NCBI GenBank assembly: GCA_000467715.1
Contig: AJFK01000240.1
Coordinates: forward strand, 54,897-118,896
Source: Hysterium pulicare CBS 123377
Lineage: Eukaryota; Ascomycota; Dothideomycetes; Hysteriales; Hysteriaceae
Direction of reading: 5' to 3'
Length of the DNA: 64,000 nucleotides
In this document: positions 1 through 11,773 of the stretch, piece after piece
Position numbering within the stretch: the stretch's first letter is position 1
Layout of the letters: the number at the start of each line of letters is the position of its first letter
The notes under the pieces: generated by a model
Database searches by the model: none
What the model saw: only the letters and a program-made list of their open reading frames with translations
What the model was told of the DNA's origin: nothing
Made by a program: the position numbers and the translations under genes

Positions 1-2
1 AA

Positions 3-128
3 GGCGACTTCATGGCGTTCGAACAACTCATGGCCGAAGCCGCAGCAAAGAAAGAGCACAAGCATGACAAGAAGGGCAAGAAGGAGAAAGAAAAGGATAA
101 ACATGCTTCGCACGCAGAGAAAGCATAA
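3..128 (+). CDS. C-terminal end of an unidentified lysine-rich protein (partial)
   Basis: An open frame runs in from the left edge and stops at TAA 126-128, giving 41 residues. It starts with an acidic/hydrophobic stretch (GDFMAFEQLMAEAA) and ends in a highly charged Lys/Glu/His tail (KKEHKHDKKGKKEKEKDK). The tail looks like a disordered, possibly nuclear or nucleic-acid-contacting end, but this is only composition. The family cannot be recognised because the rest of the gene lies outside the window. Confidence 0.55.
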   Translation, partial: GDFMAFEQLMAEAAAKKEHKHDKKGKKEKEKDKHASHAEKA

Positions 129-1031
129 GCACTCATTATTTCCCGTACTGCTTAATAATACCCTTCTTCTCCAAGGTGATGAACTTTAGGTTGGGGGGAA
201 CCTTGGGATGGTTCAATTAGAGCACAAGCTCTTTGACGCTTCCGACAGAAAGATCGGAGTGAGTACAGCGAAGTCGGCAGCGGATACGATTGACACAGTA
301 TGCAGTTTCCAAGTCTTGGTCTTCACTTCTCTTCACTCCTCCATCAGTGTATGCGCATTTTTATATGTTATGATACGAAGGTTTGGTTACCATAGACGGT
401 GTTACATCAGGATAGGTATATGAATACTCGAAACCTCTTCCACCCATCCCTTTCCCCCACCTTTGCGCATTCATTGTTAATCGATCTCAATCTTCCCTTT
501 CCTTCGATCTCAGTCTTCACCTACTCAACTACTCCATTCATGTCTTTCAACACGACTACCGGTTATGACCACTGCTTGAAAACGAGATGCGTGGTGTGTC
601 GGTTATGTTCGTAATGACGACGTAGGTATAGCACGAATCTCTTTTAGTAATTGACGAGAATATTCGCCCTACAGCATCCAATCCGCCCAATCCTTTACCT
701 TACAGATCTGTCGTGATCTGAGGTCAGGTGTTGGTAGTTAAGCAGGTGGGTGGTCCAGAGGGTGGGGAGCCGGAGCCGCAGTCTCCCCTGTCTCCCATGC
801 TAGTACCCGAAAACATCTCTACCCTGACCATCCTCACCCACAAGGAACGTTACTCAATATGTTCAGCATCTGCTTACCTGCATTTAGGTTGCTAGCCTAT
901 CGGTCTATAAGTCTACAACCTACAATCAACTTAAAGAGAATGTCGCCTTCAACGCTGGGCAATCTCTCCACCTTCACCTTCTCTTCCTTCATCAGCGCTC
1001 CCCTCTGTACATCTCATAATTGGAAATCACA
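129..1031. other. Intergenic region upstream of the MFS gene
   Basis: About 900 bp with no supported gene. Short open frames here lack codon structure and recognisable motifs. It holds the 3' flank of the left-edge gene and the promoter of the MFS transporter. The last 200 bp are pyrimidine-rich on the + strand (repeated ctcc/cttc), as is common in fungal 5' leaders. Confidence 0.5.
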
Positions 1032-2814
1032 ATGGCAGCTGAGTCATCTGAAAACTCGAAACTCGAACCTACGACGTTACAAACAATCAGTGCCGTCGCA
1101 ACTTCTCCAGAGAAACAAATCCAGGATGAAGACCTAACAGAGTATCCGGGACCTGTCAAGGTCGCTATTATCATGTCTTCGCTCTATATCGCCATATTCC
1201 TCGTTGCGCTGGATCGCACAATCATCGCAGTCGCCATCCCAAAAATCACCAATCAATTCCATTCCCTTGATGATATTGGCTGGTACGGTTCAGCCTACAT
1301 GCTAACGTCATGCGGTTTCGTCCTTCTCTACGGTCGAATCTATACCTTCTTTTCCGCAAAATTGGTCTTCCTGTCAGCAATAACTCTTTTCGAGATTGGG
1401 TCGGCTATCTGCGGCGCAGCATCCAACTCCACAACTCTTATTGTCGGACGTGCTATTGCGGGTCTTGGCTCGTCCGGAATCTTTACTGGGGCTATTACAA
1501 TTATGTTACATATCGTTCCCTTGCATCGCCGGCCCATGTTCCAAGGGCTATTCGGTGCTTGTTTTGGGGTTGCATCCGTCGCCGGTCCTCTGCTTGGTGG
1601 TGCATTTACCGGATCGAAGGCTACTTGGAGATGGTGTAAGTCAAGTCCTGCGGCCCTTGGAATCCCTCAAAAACCAAGCCATCTAATTGACCGACATAAA
1701 AGGCTTTTACGTCAATCTTCCTCTGGGAGCAATTACCATCGCTGCTTCAGTGTTCTTACTTGACTTCAATAACAAAAAGTCAACGCTCTCAATTAAGCAG
1801 AAGCTCATCAACCTCGACCCCTTAGGCACTGTCCTCTTTCTCCCATCCATCATCTGCTTGCTTCTCGCCTTACAATGGGGAGGGACCAAGTATGCATGGT
1901 CTGGAGGTCACGTTATTGCCCTCTTCGTCGTCTTCGCCTTACTTTTCGTGGCCTTCATCGCCCTCCAATATTTCACGCGTAATACCACCGCCACAGTCCC
2001 AGCGCGCATAATCCTCCAACGTAGCGTGGCTTTTGGTGGCTTCTTCCAGTTCCTTGTCGGGTCCACCATGTTGACTATCTCCATCTATCTTCCTCTCTGG
2101 TTCCAGGCCGTCAAGGGCGTATCGGCAGTCAAATCCGGGATCGATACCCTTCCCCTCGTCCTCTCTGTTGTCATCGGATCAATCCTCTGCGGTGGTATTG
2201 TCCAGCGCCTCGGCTACTACACACCATTCATGATAGTTGGAGCCATTCTCATGTCCATTGGTGCAGGCCTTCTCACCACGTGGACCACCAGCACCGGCCA
2301 TTCCAGGTGGATCGGTGACCAAGTTATCGTGGGCTTTGGCATCGGATTATCTATGCAGCAGTCCAATCTTGCCGTCCAAACCGTCCTGCTAAAGGAAGAC
2401 GTTCCAACTGGGAGCTCATTTATGTCCTTCTGCCAGACGTTAGGAGGAGCAGTCTTCGTTGCTGTTGGCCAGAACGTATTTATCGACAAGTTTATCCTAG
2501 GATTAAGCAGAATTGGAGGCATAAACGCAGCTCATGTTGTGAATACTGGTGCAACTGCTTTGAAGAATGCTATTCCAAACGACCTCCTGCCAAGAGTGCT
2601 TGAAGCATACAACTACAGTCTTGTTAAGGGACCATTTTTTGCTTCCCTCATTGTGGCTTGCTTGACCCTTGTTGCTGCTCTCGGTATGGAGTGGCGCAGC
2701 GTCAAGGAGGGAATGCCACAAAACCCCGCGAAGAACGAGATTGGGAGGGATGAAGAGGCCGCGAGTTCCGAGGCTGGATCGCCTATCATTTCTGGAAAGG
2801 AGTCCCAAATCTGA
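1032..2814 (+). CDS. MFS multidrug transporter, DHA family (14-TM type)
   Basis: Proton-coupled efflux transporter of the plasma membrane; the substrate cannot be read from the sequence. Two exons, 1032-1635 and 1703-2814, flank a 67 bp intron (GTAAGT donor, AAAG acceptor) and encode 571 residues. The intron splits the conserved motif W-R-W-C-F-Y-V-N-L-P, which reads through perfectly after splicing. The ATG at 1032 is used because the in-frame triplet 12 bases upstream is TTG. After a polar N-terminus, the first membrane segment carries the family signature [16 protein letters not shown]; many further hydrophobic helices follow, with a polar C-terminal tail. The length fits 14-TM fungal drug antiporters of the toxin/azole-efflux type. 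The next gene downstream, in the same direction, is a glycosyltransferase, so a joint detoxification role is possible but not shown. Confidence 0.93.
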
Positions 2815-3372
2815 TAGTTCTGTGCGAGTTTACATGAATTCCTTCTAGTGTGTTGGCCAAAGATAACACACTATACATCGGGTGGTATGCATAGGTTAGA
2901 AACGTTTAACCAAAATCAATCAGCTTCATTGGAAGATTCATTCCTAACCAGGTTCGTGAAGGTCCACCTTGGAAGGGTCCATCATTAGTGGCATGACTAA
3001 TCCCTGTGAAGATCAATATTCCCCTGCAAGCTTCGGAAGAGTCTTCCGCACTTTAGGCTTTCCTGCTTACACCCTTTCTCATGTTATCAGTTATCTTCCG
3101 AAGCTGCTTTAGGCAGTGGTTCAACTTCCCCCTCGTATTCTTCTGCAGCATAATTCATGGCTATCGGGGAGCCGTCGGACTTTGACCCCTGATCATGTCA
3201 ACTGTCTGCTTTTCATGGATAGAATGGCAGCCTCAGAGCTGCGAGATGAACGAGGGCTCCCGATATATTTATACTATCAGTCTGCTATCTATAATTTTGA
3301 AACCACAGCTGTTTCATTCTATATTCCTAACCTTTGCATTTTAATTGCTTCCTTACCAAAGCTCGAGCGGAA
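2815..3372. other. Intergenic region between MFS and glycosyltransferase genes
   Basis: 558 bp. It contains the MFS 3' flank and the glycosyltransferase promoter. A palindromic-looking stretch with CTTCGGAAGAGTCTTCCG around 3032-3049 is the only structure I see. No gene is supported. Confidence 0.45.
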
Positions 3373-4698
3373 ATGTATCAGGATAAGAGATCTACCAGCA
3401 CCCATCTCGTCGTCAGCGTTGCCTTCCAGGATGCTGGTGACGCTACCCGAGCCATAGCCTTAGCCACCGCCCTACGCGAGCACTGCCCTACGGACCATGA
3501 CTTGAAGATTAGTTTCCTCTCTTGCGGGAGCCGCTTCGAGCCCCTGATCGAAAACGCTGGCTTTACGATCGTGCCCTGCCAGCCCCGTGTCAAAGGCCGG
3601 AGCGTCGCCGATGATTTAGGATGGGACTTTCCTGAGTTCTTTGGATCCGAACGTATCGCTCTGGACTTTATCGAGGGACAGCTCGCAGCCCTACGAGACT
3701 TGTGCCCGGATGTCGTCCTGCACGGTATGTGGCCAGCCGCTTCCCTCGCAGCCCGCCTGCTCGGAATACGCACCATCTCGTTTCTTCCAGTGCCCCTGCA
3801 CCCGGCCAGCTTCACCAATGGTCTCATTCGTGACCTACCCGACATGGTTCCGGTGCTTTCACGCCTACCCCGCCCGTTGCGACAGCAGATTGCCCGATGG
3901 TGCAGTGGCCTAATGATATATGCCCCGATCTTCCGCCAGCATCGACTCGGCGCCGCGGCTGCCGCCTGTGGCTGGCCGAACAAAGGTCCGCTGAGTCTGT
4001 TTGATATTGCCAAGGCCGACCTCAATCTCGTCAACGACCTGCCCACCTTCCACGCCGACTACGCCCATCTGCTTCCGGACGACATCGCCATTACTGGACC
4101 GCTTATTGCAAACAATTACGAGAATGCCGAGTTAGATCCGGATATCGTAGCACACATGAACAGTGACCGTGGCCCCGTAATCCTCGTAGCTATGGGTAGC
4201 TCTGGCACCAAGGAGTTTCTCTTCGAAGCCATACGCGCCTTCACGTTGCACCGAGAGGACACTTGGAACGTGGTAGTCCTTGGCTCGCCCTCGATCTGTT
4301 CGCTAGACGAAGCCCGCGCCGTAGCTAACAGCGACCCCCGACTCCTAGTAACGGATCGATTTATCCCAGCTCCCGCAGCCAACGCTCTGGCCGACGTTGT
4401 GGTGATGCACGGTGGGCAAGGCACTGTGCAGACAGCCATCGCTGCCGGGACCCCAGTGGTTGGTGTAGCGCTGCAAATCGAGCAGCAGACTAACCTTGAC
4501 AACGTGATGGATTTTGGCGCTGGAATTCGCATCCAACGACAACGTTGGCGCCCGGCGGTCATCCGGCAGGCAGTACACAGTGTTCTAGGGAATCCGACCT
4601 TCAAAACCCGTGCTATGGCATTGGCAGAGACGATTCGGACGATGGATGGCGCACAAACAGCAGCTGACTGCATGTGGAAGTTTATTCTAAAGGGTTGA
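3373..4698 (+). CDS. GT1-family (MGT-like) UDP-sugar glycosyltransferase, intronless
   Basis: Predicted sugar transferase of 441 residues with a GT-B fold. An N-terminal acceptor half (about 1-215) is followed by a C-terminal donor half with the typical block HGGQGTVQTAIAAGTPVVGV and a following E-Q-Q-T-N-L-D segment, where GT1 enzymes bind the nucleotide sugar. The N-terminus has the Rossmann-like start VVSVAFQDAGDATRAIALA. There is no signal peptide or membrane helix, so a cytosolic enzyme is likely. The ATG at 3373 is the first in frame; the upstream in-frame triplet at 3334 is TTG. The gene has no introns and a visibly higher G+C content than its flanks, and it resembles bacterial macrolide/rhamnosyl-type transferases more than fungal sterol glucosyltransferases. 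Horizontal acquisition is therefore plausible. The acceptor is unknown. Confidence 0.85.
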   Translation: MYQDKRSTSTHLVVSVAFQDAGDATRAIALATALREHCPTDHDLKISFLSCGSRFEPLIENAGFTIVPCQPRVKGRSVADDLGWDFPEFFGSERIALDFIEGQLAALRDLCPDVVLHGMWPAASLAARLLGIRTISFLPVPLHPASFTNGLIRDLPDMVPVLSRLPRPLRQQIARWCSGLMIYAPIFRQHRLGAAAAACGWPNKGPLSLFDIAKADLNLVNDLPTFHADYAHLLPDDIAITGPLIANNYENAELDPDIVAHMNSDRGPVILVAMGSSGTKEFLFEAIRAFTLHREDTWNVVVLGSPSICSLDEARAVANSDPRLLVTDRFIPAPAANALADVVVMHGGQGTVQTAIAAGTPVVGVALQIEQQTNLDNVMDFGAGIRIQRQRWRPAVIRQAVHSVLGNPTFKTRAMALAETIRTMDGAQTAADCMWKFILKG

Positions 4699-4700
4699 AT

Positions 4701-4743
4701 GTGTTGGTTGTGTTGGTTGTGTTGGTTGTGTTGGTTGTGTTGG
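4701..4743. repeat. Tandem repeat, 9-bp unit x 4.8
   Basis: The unit GTGTTGGTT is repeated perfectly about 4.8 times, beginning two bases after the glycosyltransferase stop codon. It lies in the 3' UTR. The likely origin is replication slippage. Confidence 0.95.
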
Positions 4744-5771
4744 AAAGATTCGGTTCGGGTCTGTTTGAGCGTGATATGTTGTAAGCGGACAAAAAGATCC
4801 TCGTTTTTGATAGCTTTCAGGCTGAACTGAGCTGGAATTTCTTAATTTTCTAAACTTTACATGTGCTTCCCACGTTGTGTCAAACCTGTAATGGATCCCC
4901 ACCGGAAATGACATATTGGTAATACGACATAACATAGTAGAATGCGAGGTGATACGCGTTAGGAAAAGAAGGCGGGGGATCCCAACGAAAGCTTAAGAAT
5001 TGGCGGAAGCCGAACTTCCGTCCCAAGAGTCGTAACCTATGATACGAAATCAAGACCTATTCATACAGTCAATTGTAGGATGATTAGGGGAAGGTTTTGC
5101 TGAACTTGTAAGGCGGATATTTATTCTATACATGCTCTTCAAATCTGGCGGCTCAAAGTCTAGAGGATAGAATGAAGAACAACGCAACAAGGGCGTTGGA
5201 TTGTTGTTGCCCCGTAAAAGAAAACGGAACTCATGCCCAAAAAAAATTCAAAAACATACAACAGCTGGGATTCGCTGCTGGTCACCCACGCAACTACTAA
5301 TCAGCCGGTCAACTGCTTAAATAAACAAGAGCGGACGGGTTTGTTTGTTTTCAGTTGCCTATGGTCGTATGTAGCAGCAATGGCAGATTTATAGCTTTAT
5401 ATAGTTAAAATTAAATTGCAACACTTTTCGACCCAAGCCATCTCATTAACTTGGAATGACGAGTTGACGTTGAGTCAATTTGGAGCGGATCCTCTGGAGG
5501 AGAGGAATAGAGGTGGAACGGCGTGCCGAGGTGGGGGTAAGAGGTTTGCAGCCCCAACCGGTGAGCATATCTCAGCTGAAACCTTCAACAATCTACTAAA
5601 ATCGCAGTGAGAGGCCCCCTTTCCATGGTATGTCTAATTTTGTATGTCCACTTCCTGGCAACGAAAACCGGAAGATTCGCCCCATAACTACGAATGCCAA
5701 CTATGTTGCATCGCCTCTCAGCCTCGCGCGTCATCGTTGAACGAAAGTAATGCACACCCGAAGCATAGTGA
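4744..5771. other. Intergenic region before the HET pseudogene
   Basis: About 1 kb, moderately AT-rich, with no supported gene. A small open frame at 5416-5610 begins with a non-ATG triplet and has no recognisable motif. The missing 5' end of the HET gene might be hidden in the last few hundred bases, but no convincing start was found. Confidence 0.45.
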
Positions 5772-8172
5772 AGACCACAACTATGCTCATGTGAAATTGC
5801 ACACTGCACCCTTTGCAATGACCAAGAAAAAAAGAATGAAGACGATTCTCGCCTTGCGTTCGATTTCACCCCCGACGAGCTCGTCCGATCGGCTTCTGCA
5901 CAGGGCTGCTCTTCGTGTACTGTCATTCTCAAGGGTATACGTAAATCAGAGGCCCAAAACTGGTCCTTCGAACAAGATGTACGGCGAGTCTACGCTCGGT
6001 GTCGCGGCATGTACAACCGGAACCCCGATAGTCTATCTCTAGAGATATACTTTGATGATGACCGCCCTAAACTTGAGCTTGAGTTCTTTTCCCTTGAAAC
6101 CAATTGTAAGTCGGGCAGTACGAATTCTTTGCCTTCTCTCTAGAATCAAAATTAGTATTAAATGACCCCTAACCGAGTAATAGCTTGGAAAGCAATAATG
6201 CCACGGCCTTCCATAAGTGGTCATCCACTATCCTCAAGGGCGCTTGATTGGGTCAGCTCACTGCTTGAAACATGCACAAAGCAGCACGAATCATGCTGAA
6301 ATCGAGAAACTCCGCAGTTACCGAAACGTGTGCTTGCCATAGAGCCTACTACGGAGGACGGCGTCAATGTCAGACTTATTGAGCACCCCAAAGAGTACGC
6401 TCCGTATGCGGCCCTTTCTCATTGTTGGGGCAAGGAGCAAACGTGCATCACTACCTCAAGAACGTTGGAAGAACACAAGAAGCGCATCCCCTGGCATTCG
6501 ATCCCAAAAACTTTTCAAGACTCTATCTCATTTGCATTGAGGCTGAGCATTCGATACATTTGGGTCGACTCACTCTGCATAATCCAGGATGACCCTTCCG
6601 ATTGGGAGATCGAATCATAGAAAATGGTGGACGTATACCAAAATTCTTATCTGACTTTGGCAGCTACCTCCTCCTCAGGCGATTCGCATGGTTGTTATCC
6701 GGAACAACTCAATTCAACGGGAGAGTTAGAGGTGCATATACCTTACACTTGTACGAACTCATACCGGATTGCCGTTCGAAGACCGTTTCAGCACTAGGAC
6801 AGTTTAGTGCCAAATCTTCTAAAAAACAAATGCCCATTGCTTTCTCGAGCCTGGGTGTTTCAAGAGCGACTCCTTTCTCCGAGAGTACTGCCCTTTTGTC
6901 ACTCGGAACTCGTCTGGGAGTGTAGACAGTCAACCACTTGTGAATGTGGAAGCTTTGCTAATGCTAGTAGCCCTGGAGGAGACTACTATCGAGTCCTTAG
7001 GTTGAGTGAAAGCAAGACGCAGGATAATCGTACTGATGCATTCCCCGATCTCACAAGTCCACTCGACCTAGTCATAAGAGGGGAGGAAAATAAGCTTGCC
7101 CCTTATTCTTTGGAGATGAAGCGACTGCTTAAGCACAAACGAAGGGCGCATCGACCAAAGTCCGAACCTGGGGAAGTTGAAACACTACGAACACTCTTGA
7201 AACAAGTTGGGCAAAATCTCGAACGTACTCAAAAGATCTACCACCGTTATGAAGCCATCATACAGGCTCTCAAGAGGGAAAGGATCCTTCAGAACTTTCG
7301 TAGCAGTACCGTAGGCTTGTCGAGCAATATTCAGCCCTTCAGCTAACGAATACCACCGATCGTCTACCGGCCCTTTCAGGGCTATGTAAACGAGTCGAAC
7401 ATCTTCGTAGTACATATTTAGCAGGCATTTGGGTTGATTCCATATGGCTCGATCTTCTTTGGAGGGTCAACATGCTTCGGACCGACGTAGAGCAAGGCCG
7501 GGTTTCGCAACGCCAACGTCCATCTTGGTCGTGGGTCTCAGCAGAAAGTCCCGTCAGCTACTGGGACGACATCAAAAGTCTTTCCCTTGGGCTGCCTTCT
7601 TACCATCCAGAGGAGCCCCTTAACATGATCGCCTTGAATACACGTGAACTTCGAAGACGGCCGCTGGGTTTCACTTTTGATGTCCAACTTGCTGGGAAAA
7701 ATCCATTTGGTGATGTCACATGGGCAGTTCTCTGTGTCGAATCGTATTCCCGAACAGCACTGCTCAGATACACATACGTTTACCACCGCAGGGAGGCGCT
7801 CTCGCTCACGACCATTTCAAATACAACATCAAAGTCGAAGGTGCTGATATACCGCTGTTCGCTGACTACCCGCTTGGTATCGAAGGGCCGCATAACATTC
7901 ATGACGGCTCGGTGGTGACACTTCTCCTTATTCATCCACAGATTGCACTGGTCTTGACACCAAGTAAACGTAATTCAGAAGACCCTCAAACATCGAGTAC
8001 GTCGCTTGAAGGCCAACCAAACAGGTCGGACGATCCAATATTGGTTCACACCCCCGTCATGGAAGTGCTTTGGGAACGTATCGGAATCGTCAGAGTTTCA
8101 GATACTCTTCTGGACCTGTACAAGGTGGATTGGATGAATGGAGCTGAGATCTCCCAATTTAGCATTATATAA
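5772..8172 (+). pseudogene. Broken HET-domain (heterokaryon incompatibility) gene
   Basis: HET proteins mediate non-self recognition and cell death after hyphal fusion. A Cys-rich N-terminus is followed by a good intron at 6106-6183 (GTAAGT, CCTAACC branch, TAG). The HET core then carries YAALSHCWG, FQDSISFALRL, IWVDSLCIIQDD and, near 6860, AWVFQERLLSPR. The C-terminal half has YLAGIWVDSIWLDLLWRV and RPSWSWVSAES. The frame is broken several times: in-frame TGA at 6297 and TAG at 6618 and 6795; a frame change near 7300 next to another TAG (7301); and a second frame change near 7760-7792, which could instead be an unrecognised intron. No in-frame ATG exists after the upstream stops at 5766-5771. 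All stop codons could derive from single C-to-T or G-to-A changes. I call it a pseudogene, not a sequencing artefact, because there are many independent lesions. Confidence 0.85.
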
Positions 8173-9566
8173 CGCCTCGGGTAGGTCGTTCTTTCAGCAC
8201 TCAAAGGCCGGATTTTGAGCATGTCGTAGGCTCCACGATTCCTACTCCGGTGGGACGGGTGCTGGTTTAGTTAGTGCCCGCCTGTATAAGTCCCGCAGAA
8301 CCAAAAGCTGCAGACTAACTTTTTAGATAAACTTAGCATCAAACCTTCTAGCTCAAGCCCATTCAACGACTATGACAACGTTAGAAATCGTCGAGTCTGC
8401 ATATTTTCTCCTTGCGCATTCTTCGCCAGCACCCTGATTATGTCGCAATACTACTTGGTTCGGAAGCCAATCACCCTCTGCAGGTTGCTCTCCGCGTTGT
8501 TCTGCCAAAGATGCGTACATACGTGCTTAGTAACAAGGAAACCGTGTAGCTAGGGTAAGGGAGGTCACATTACATCAAATCTCAGCATAGCACAATAAAC
8601 GGGAAAGCTCTTGCGGTAGTAAAGTCTACCCAAGAATTACTTCAAACCCCAAGTGGCTTAATATAGAATAGTAATCTTGATATGGTTAACTCTACTTATT
8701 GATCAGGGCCACAGTCTTTCACAGGTCTTATCTTTTCCCTTCAGGTCAACGTCTATTGCCTCATTGTCTCCCTAGAAATCCTGGCCTCCCAAGTCATCTA
8801 CGCGTGTCATATCCTAACGCTTCCAAATTCGTTAGCTGCCTAGCTAATCAGCATTAGGGGCGAGCGACAACTGGTTGATGCCGTGGCGGTACTAAGCAGC
8901 AGCTCCGCTGACATTCACCTTCCTGTCCCTAAATTAAACGCATGGCTGTGCGTGGCTGACAGCTCTTGACATTAAGAAGCTTCTCAAGTGATTTTCCTTG
9001 TTATTGTGATATTCCCGAGCTTGAATATCCAACGTCTACATCCTTGCGCCTGGCACTCTAGTTCCACGCTGGTGATTGGTAAGAATTTGGAACACTAGAG
9101 AATCTATTGTCTATAGACCGTATTTTAGAAGGCAATGAGGGTAGAATATCGACCCCAATCTGGCCTATATTGGGTACCGCAGTCAATTTTCGCGTAGGAT
9201 GGGGAAATTTTTGCTCTCTGCGCGAACCTCATTTGATTTCTACGTCAGGCGTTGAAAGGCTTTCATATGTCTAAGCAGATCGTCAATGGTGCCTTTTGGA
9301 ACCTAAAACCTTGAAGGCCAGTTCTTGATGTATGAAACTGTGCAATGCTGAAGAATTTCCGAAACCTATTTTGTGTATATGCCGCTGAGTGTGATATCCT
9401 TTGCCCAAAAACCCGCCCGATGCACCCAGTATAATACACCGTGGCCTTTTGGAACCAACAAGTTTATATGTACAACAAACCACACCATCCTGAAGCTACT
9501 TCATTCGACTATGAACCCCAACGACTGACGTGGATGTCCGCACTTGCTTGGTTTTCATCAAGGAAC
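8173..9566. other. Intergenic region after the HET pseudogene
   Basis: About 1.4 kb with no supported gene. A 66-codon frame at 9283-9483 on the minus strand has no known motif and is probably chance. Nothing else is recognised. Confidence 0.5.
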
Positions 9567-10322
9567 TCACGACTTCTTTCCCGCGACTAGATCTTTCACG
9601 GCCGCTAATACCCCTGTCCCATTTTTGTCCTTCTCTTCAAGCACACTCGCCTGTTCATTCCGCCTCTTCTCAATCTCACCCGCACCAACAGCTTTCTTTG
9701 CCACATCCTTCGCATCCTGTGTCCTCTCCTCCACCGCATCCACGACACTAGGCTCAGGCAACTCCGGCTTCCCCCTCGCCCTCCTCGCCATCCTCTCCTT
9801 AAAGGCCTTCTCCTCCTCATCTCTCAACTCCAACTCTCTAATCCACTTCTCCCTCTTCTCCTGCGCCTCCTTCTCCTTAACCACCTTCCTATACTCTTTC
9901 CTCTTACTCTGGTCTTCAGCCCAGTACATGCTTCCGACGACCATTGCAACGAGTGTGAAGGCTTGGCCGTAGAGACGGCGTCGGAACATCAGATTTGTGC
10001 GTTCGCGGTCGCCGCGGCGCATGGCGCGGGTTGCGCCGACGAGGGCCATGCATGTTAGGAGGGCGCCGAGGGGGACGAGGGGCTCTTGTTTTAGTTTTCG
10101 GGAGAACTTTTGCCAGCGGGATTCTTCGTAGAATCCTCTGAGGATGTGGAGTCAGCTCTATTTTCGATGATTGTAATTGTGTTTGTAATTTTACTACTAT
10201 AACGCGTTCAAAGGGTTCGAAGGACGAGAGCGAGGTCCTCAATTGGTTTACGATTTTGGAGAAATGCTGTATACTTACGGATCATCGTCGAAAGACGAGG
10301 GGAGGGGTCTATTGCCGGCCAT
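9567..10322 (-). CDS. rcf1: Respiratory supercomplex factor 1 (HIG1 domain)
   Basis: Rcf1 sits in the mitochondrial inner membrane and stabilises complex III-IV supercomplexes and cytochrome oxidase. Two exons, 10279-10322 and 9567-10137, flank a 141 bp intron (GTAAGT donor, TCAG acceptor) and encode 204 residues. The N-terminus reads MAGNRPLPSSFDDDP and continues after splicing with FYEESRWQKFSRKLKQEP. The HIG1 domain follows (VPLGALLTCMALVGATRAM, then a second hydrophobic segment around QAFTLVAMVVGSMYWAED), matching the hairpin of two membrane helices. The C-terminal half is long, charged and coiled-coil-like, as in fungal Rcf1. It diverges from the DUF1746 gene across a 380 bp shared upstream region. 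Confidence 0.95.
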
Positions 10323-10702
10323 GGTGAGAGGTCGCGGAGGTCGTGGGAGAGGTCGCGTGAGATATTCAAGCAGAGAAAAGGGAGCAATTAGTTCCGCATA
10401 CGGCAATTATGGAGATCACCGGAGCTTTCTAGTGTATCAAGATGCTTTCGAGCTATTAAATTAGAATAGTGAATGTCTTTGCTTCGGAGTCAGTCAATTA
10501 GCTCATCACTTTGGACTCTCGGAGCTTGGTGTTTTTCCTTTCGCCGGCGACTTGGCATCATCACCTCTTCAGAAGCTATGCTGGTGCTTGCATCTCATCC
10601 CAAACAGCTTTCCGATTTACATTATTGTTCGCTCTTACCCCTCCATCTAGACCATGATGGTAGCTTCATGACGGACATAGCTATATTCCCACCGACCGCG
10701 CC
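10323..10702. promoter_or_regulatory. Shared divergent promoter of rcf1 and the Dsc4-like gene
   Basis: 380 bp lie between the start codons of two genes pointing away from each other. No clear TATA box is seen on either side. The arrangement implies closely spaced or shared control elements; the elements themselves cannot be named. Confidence 0.5.
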
Positions 10703-11773
10703 ATGAACGATGAGGCGGAGTCGTCACGAGCGCGTTTGCATCATGAGAACGATGACACCTCGGATATCGACAATTCCATCGTGAATGAAGCTGCGGAGCG
10801 AGCGGATAGAGAAAGAGGGGAGGAGATTGTAAAGCAGCGAAAGTTGACGGCGAAGAAAAAGAGAGTTGCGCTTCTGGATAATCTGTTGCGGGAGCTTGAT
10901 ACCCTGATATTCTTGGAGCTCATTACTGTTTACTATCTAGAGTATGTTTCACCGGCCGAAAACCGTTCTTGTGTTTTTGTATAGCTTTAGGATAGATGTT
11001 GACAGTACATGTGTAAATCTAGTTGCTCGTTCTTCTGGTTTTTCGTCCGCGTCATTGTCCAAGTCACAATCCTAACGCCCCTCCCCGACATCGCCCTTAC
11101 GACCCAACGAGAAGAACAGAAACCGTTTCTTCCCTTGATAATGGCGTTCTGGATCATCTGTTCTATTCTCCATCTAACGTACCCTCGACCATCGGCTGGC
11201 GAAGAGTCGCGCGGATATTTGCATGGCGGGCTGTCGATAGACTTCATCGGTCAGCTGGGTCCCACTTCGAAACTGCATCTAGCATTTCTAGATACTAGCA
11301 TTATGGTTCTACAGCTAGTGATGCTATCAGTTCATGTCAAACGTCGGATACTGAAGAAACGGCTTCCACGGTCCGCGGGCGGAACAGGAGAGGGAGCATC
11401 GCCACAGACTACAGATTCTGGAGATGTCCCGGAGGCAACCCGGGAGCAAGACGCCGATGCGGAGGAACGAGGTGTACTTCGAAGAACAGATACGCTTTCT
11501 GATGAAGGCCAGGAGCCAGACGAAGAAGTCGAATTGCTTCCATCGCAAAACCCCTCCGACAGTCCTTCATCCTCGATGACGGTGGATGCATTCGACACCC
11601 TTAACTCTGGACAAGCCATCATCGCAGATCTCTACATCATCGATACGCTGTTGCAGGAGCACGAAAGTTACCAAAGTTCTCAACAAACGCGGGCGAGTAG
11701 TGCTACTACTTCGCTTTCTCCTCAAACACTGAGACAGTTGAATTCCATTCGCGTGCGACTTGGTGGTGGCTGA
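10703..11773 (+). CDS. DUF1746 protein, Dsc4-like subunit of the Dsc E3 ligase complex
   Basis: In fission yeast the DUF1746 protein Dsc4 is part of the Golgi Dsc ubiquitin-ligase complex that activates SREBP for sterol and hypoxia responses. Two exons, 10703-10941 and 11023-11773, flank an 81 bp intron (GTATGT donor, CTAG acceptor) and give 329 residues. The intron falls inside the conserved segment, which reads LITVYYLDCSFFWFFVR once joined. A charged N-terminal region with a KQRKLTAKKKRVALLDNLL helix is followed by several hydrophobic segments around residues 70-175. A long acidic, Ser-rich cytosolic tail ends the protein. The membrane topology and order match the family. The link to Dsc4 function is by family, not tested here. 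Confidence 0.8.

Noticed and set aside
3378-4046. 222-codon frame opposite the glycosyltransferase
   Set aside because: Arg/Ser-rich shadow typical of antisense to a G+C-rich gene.
5416-5610. 64-codon frame upstream of the HET relic
   Set aside because: Non-ATG start, no motif and no splice continuity into the HET reading frame.
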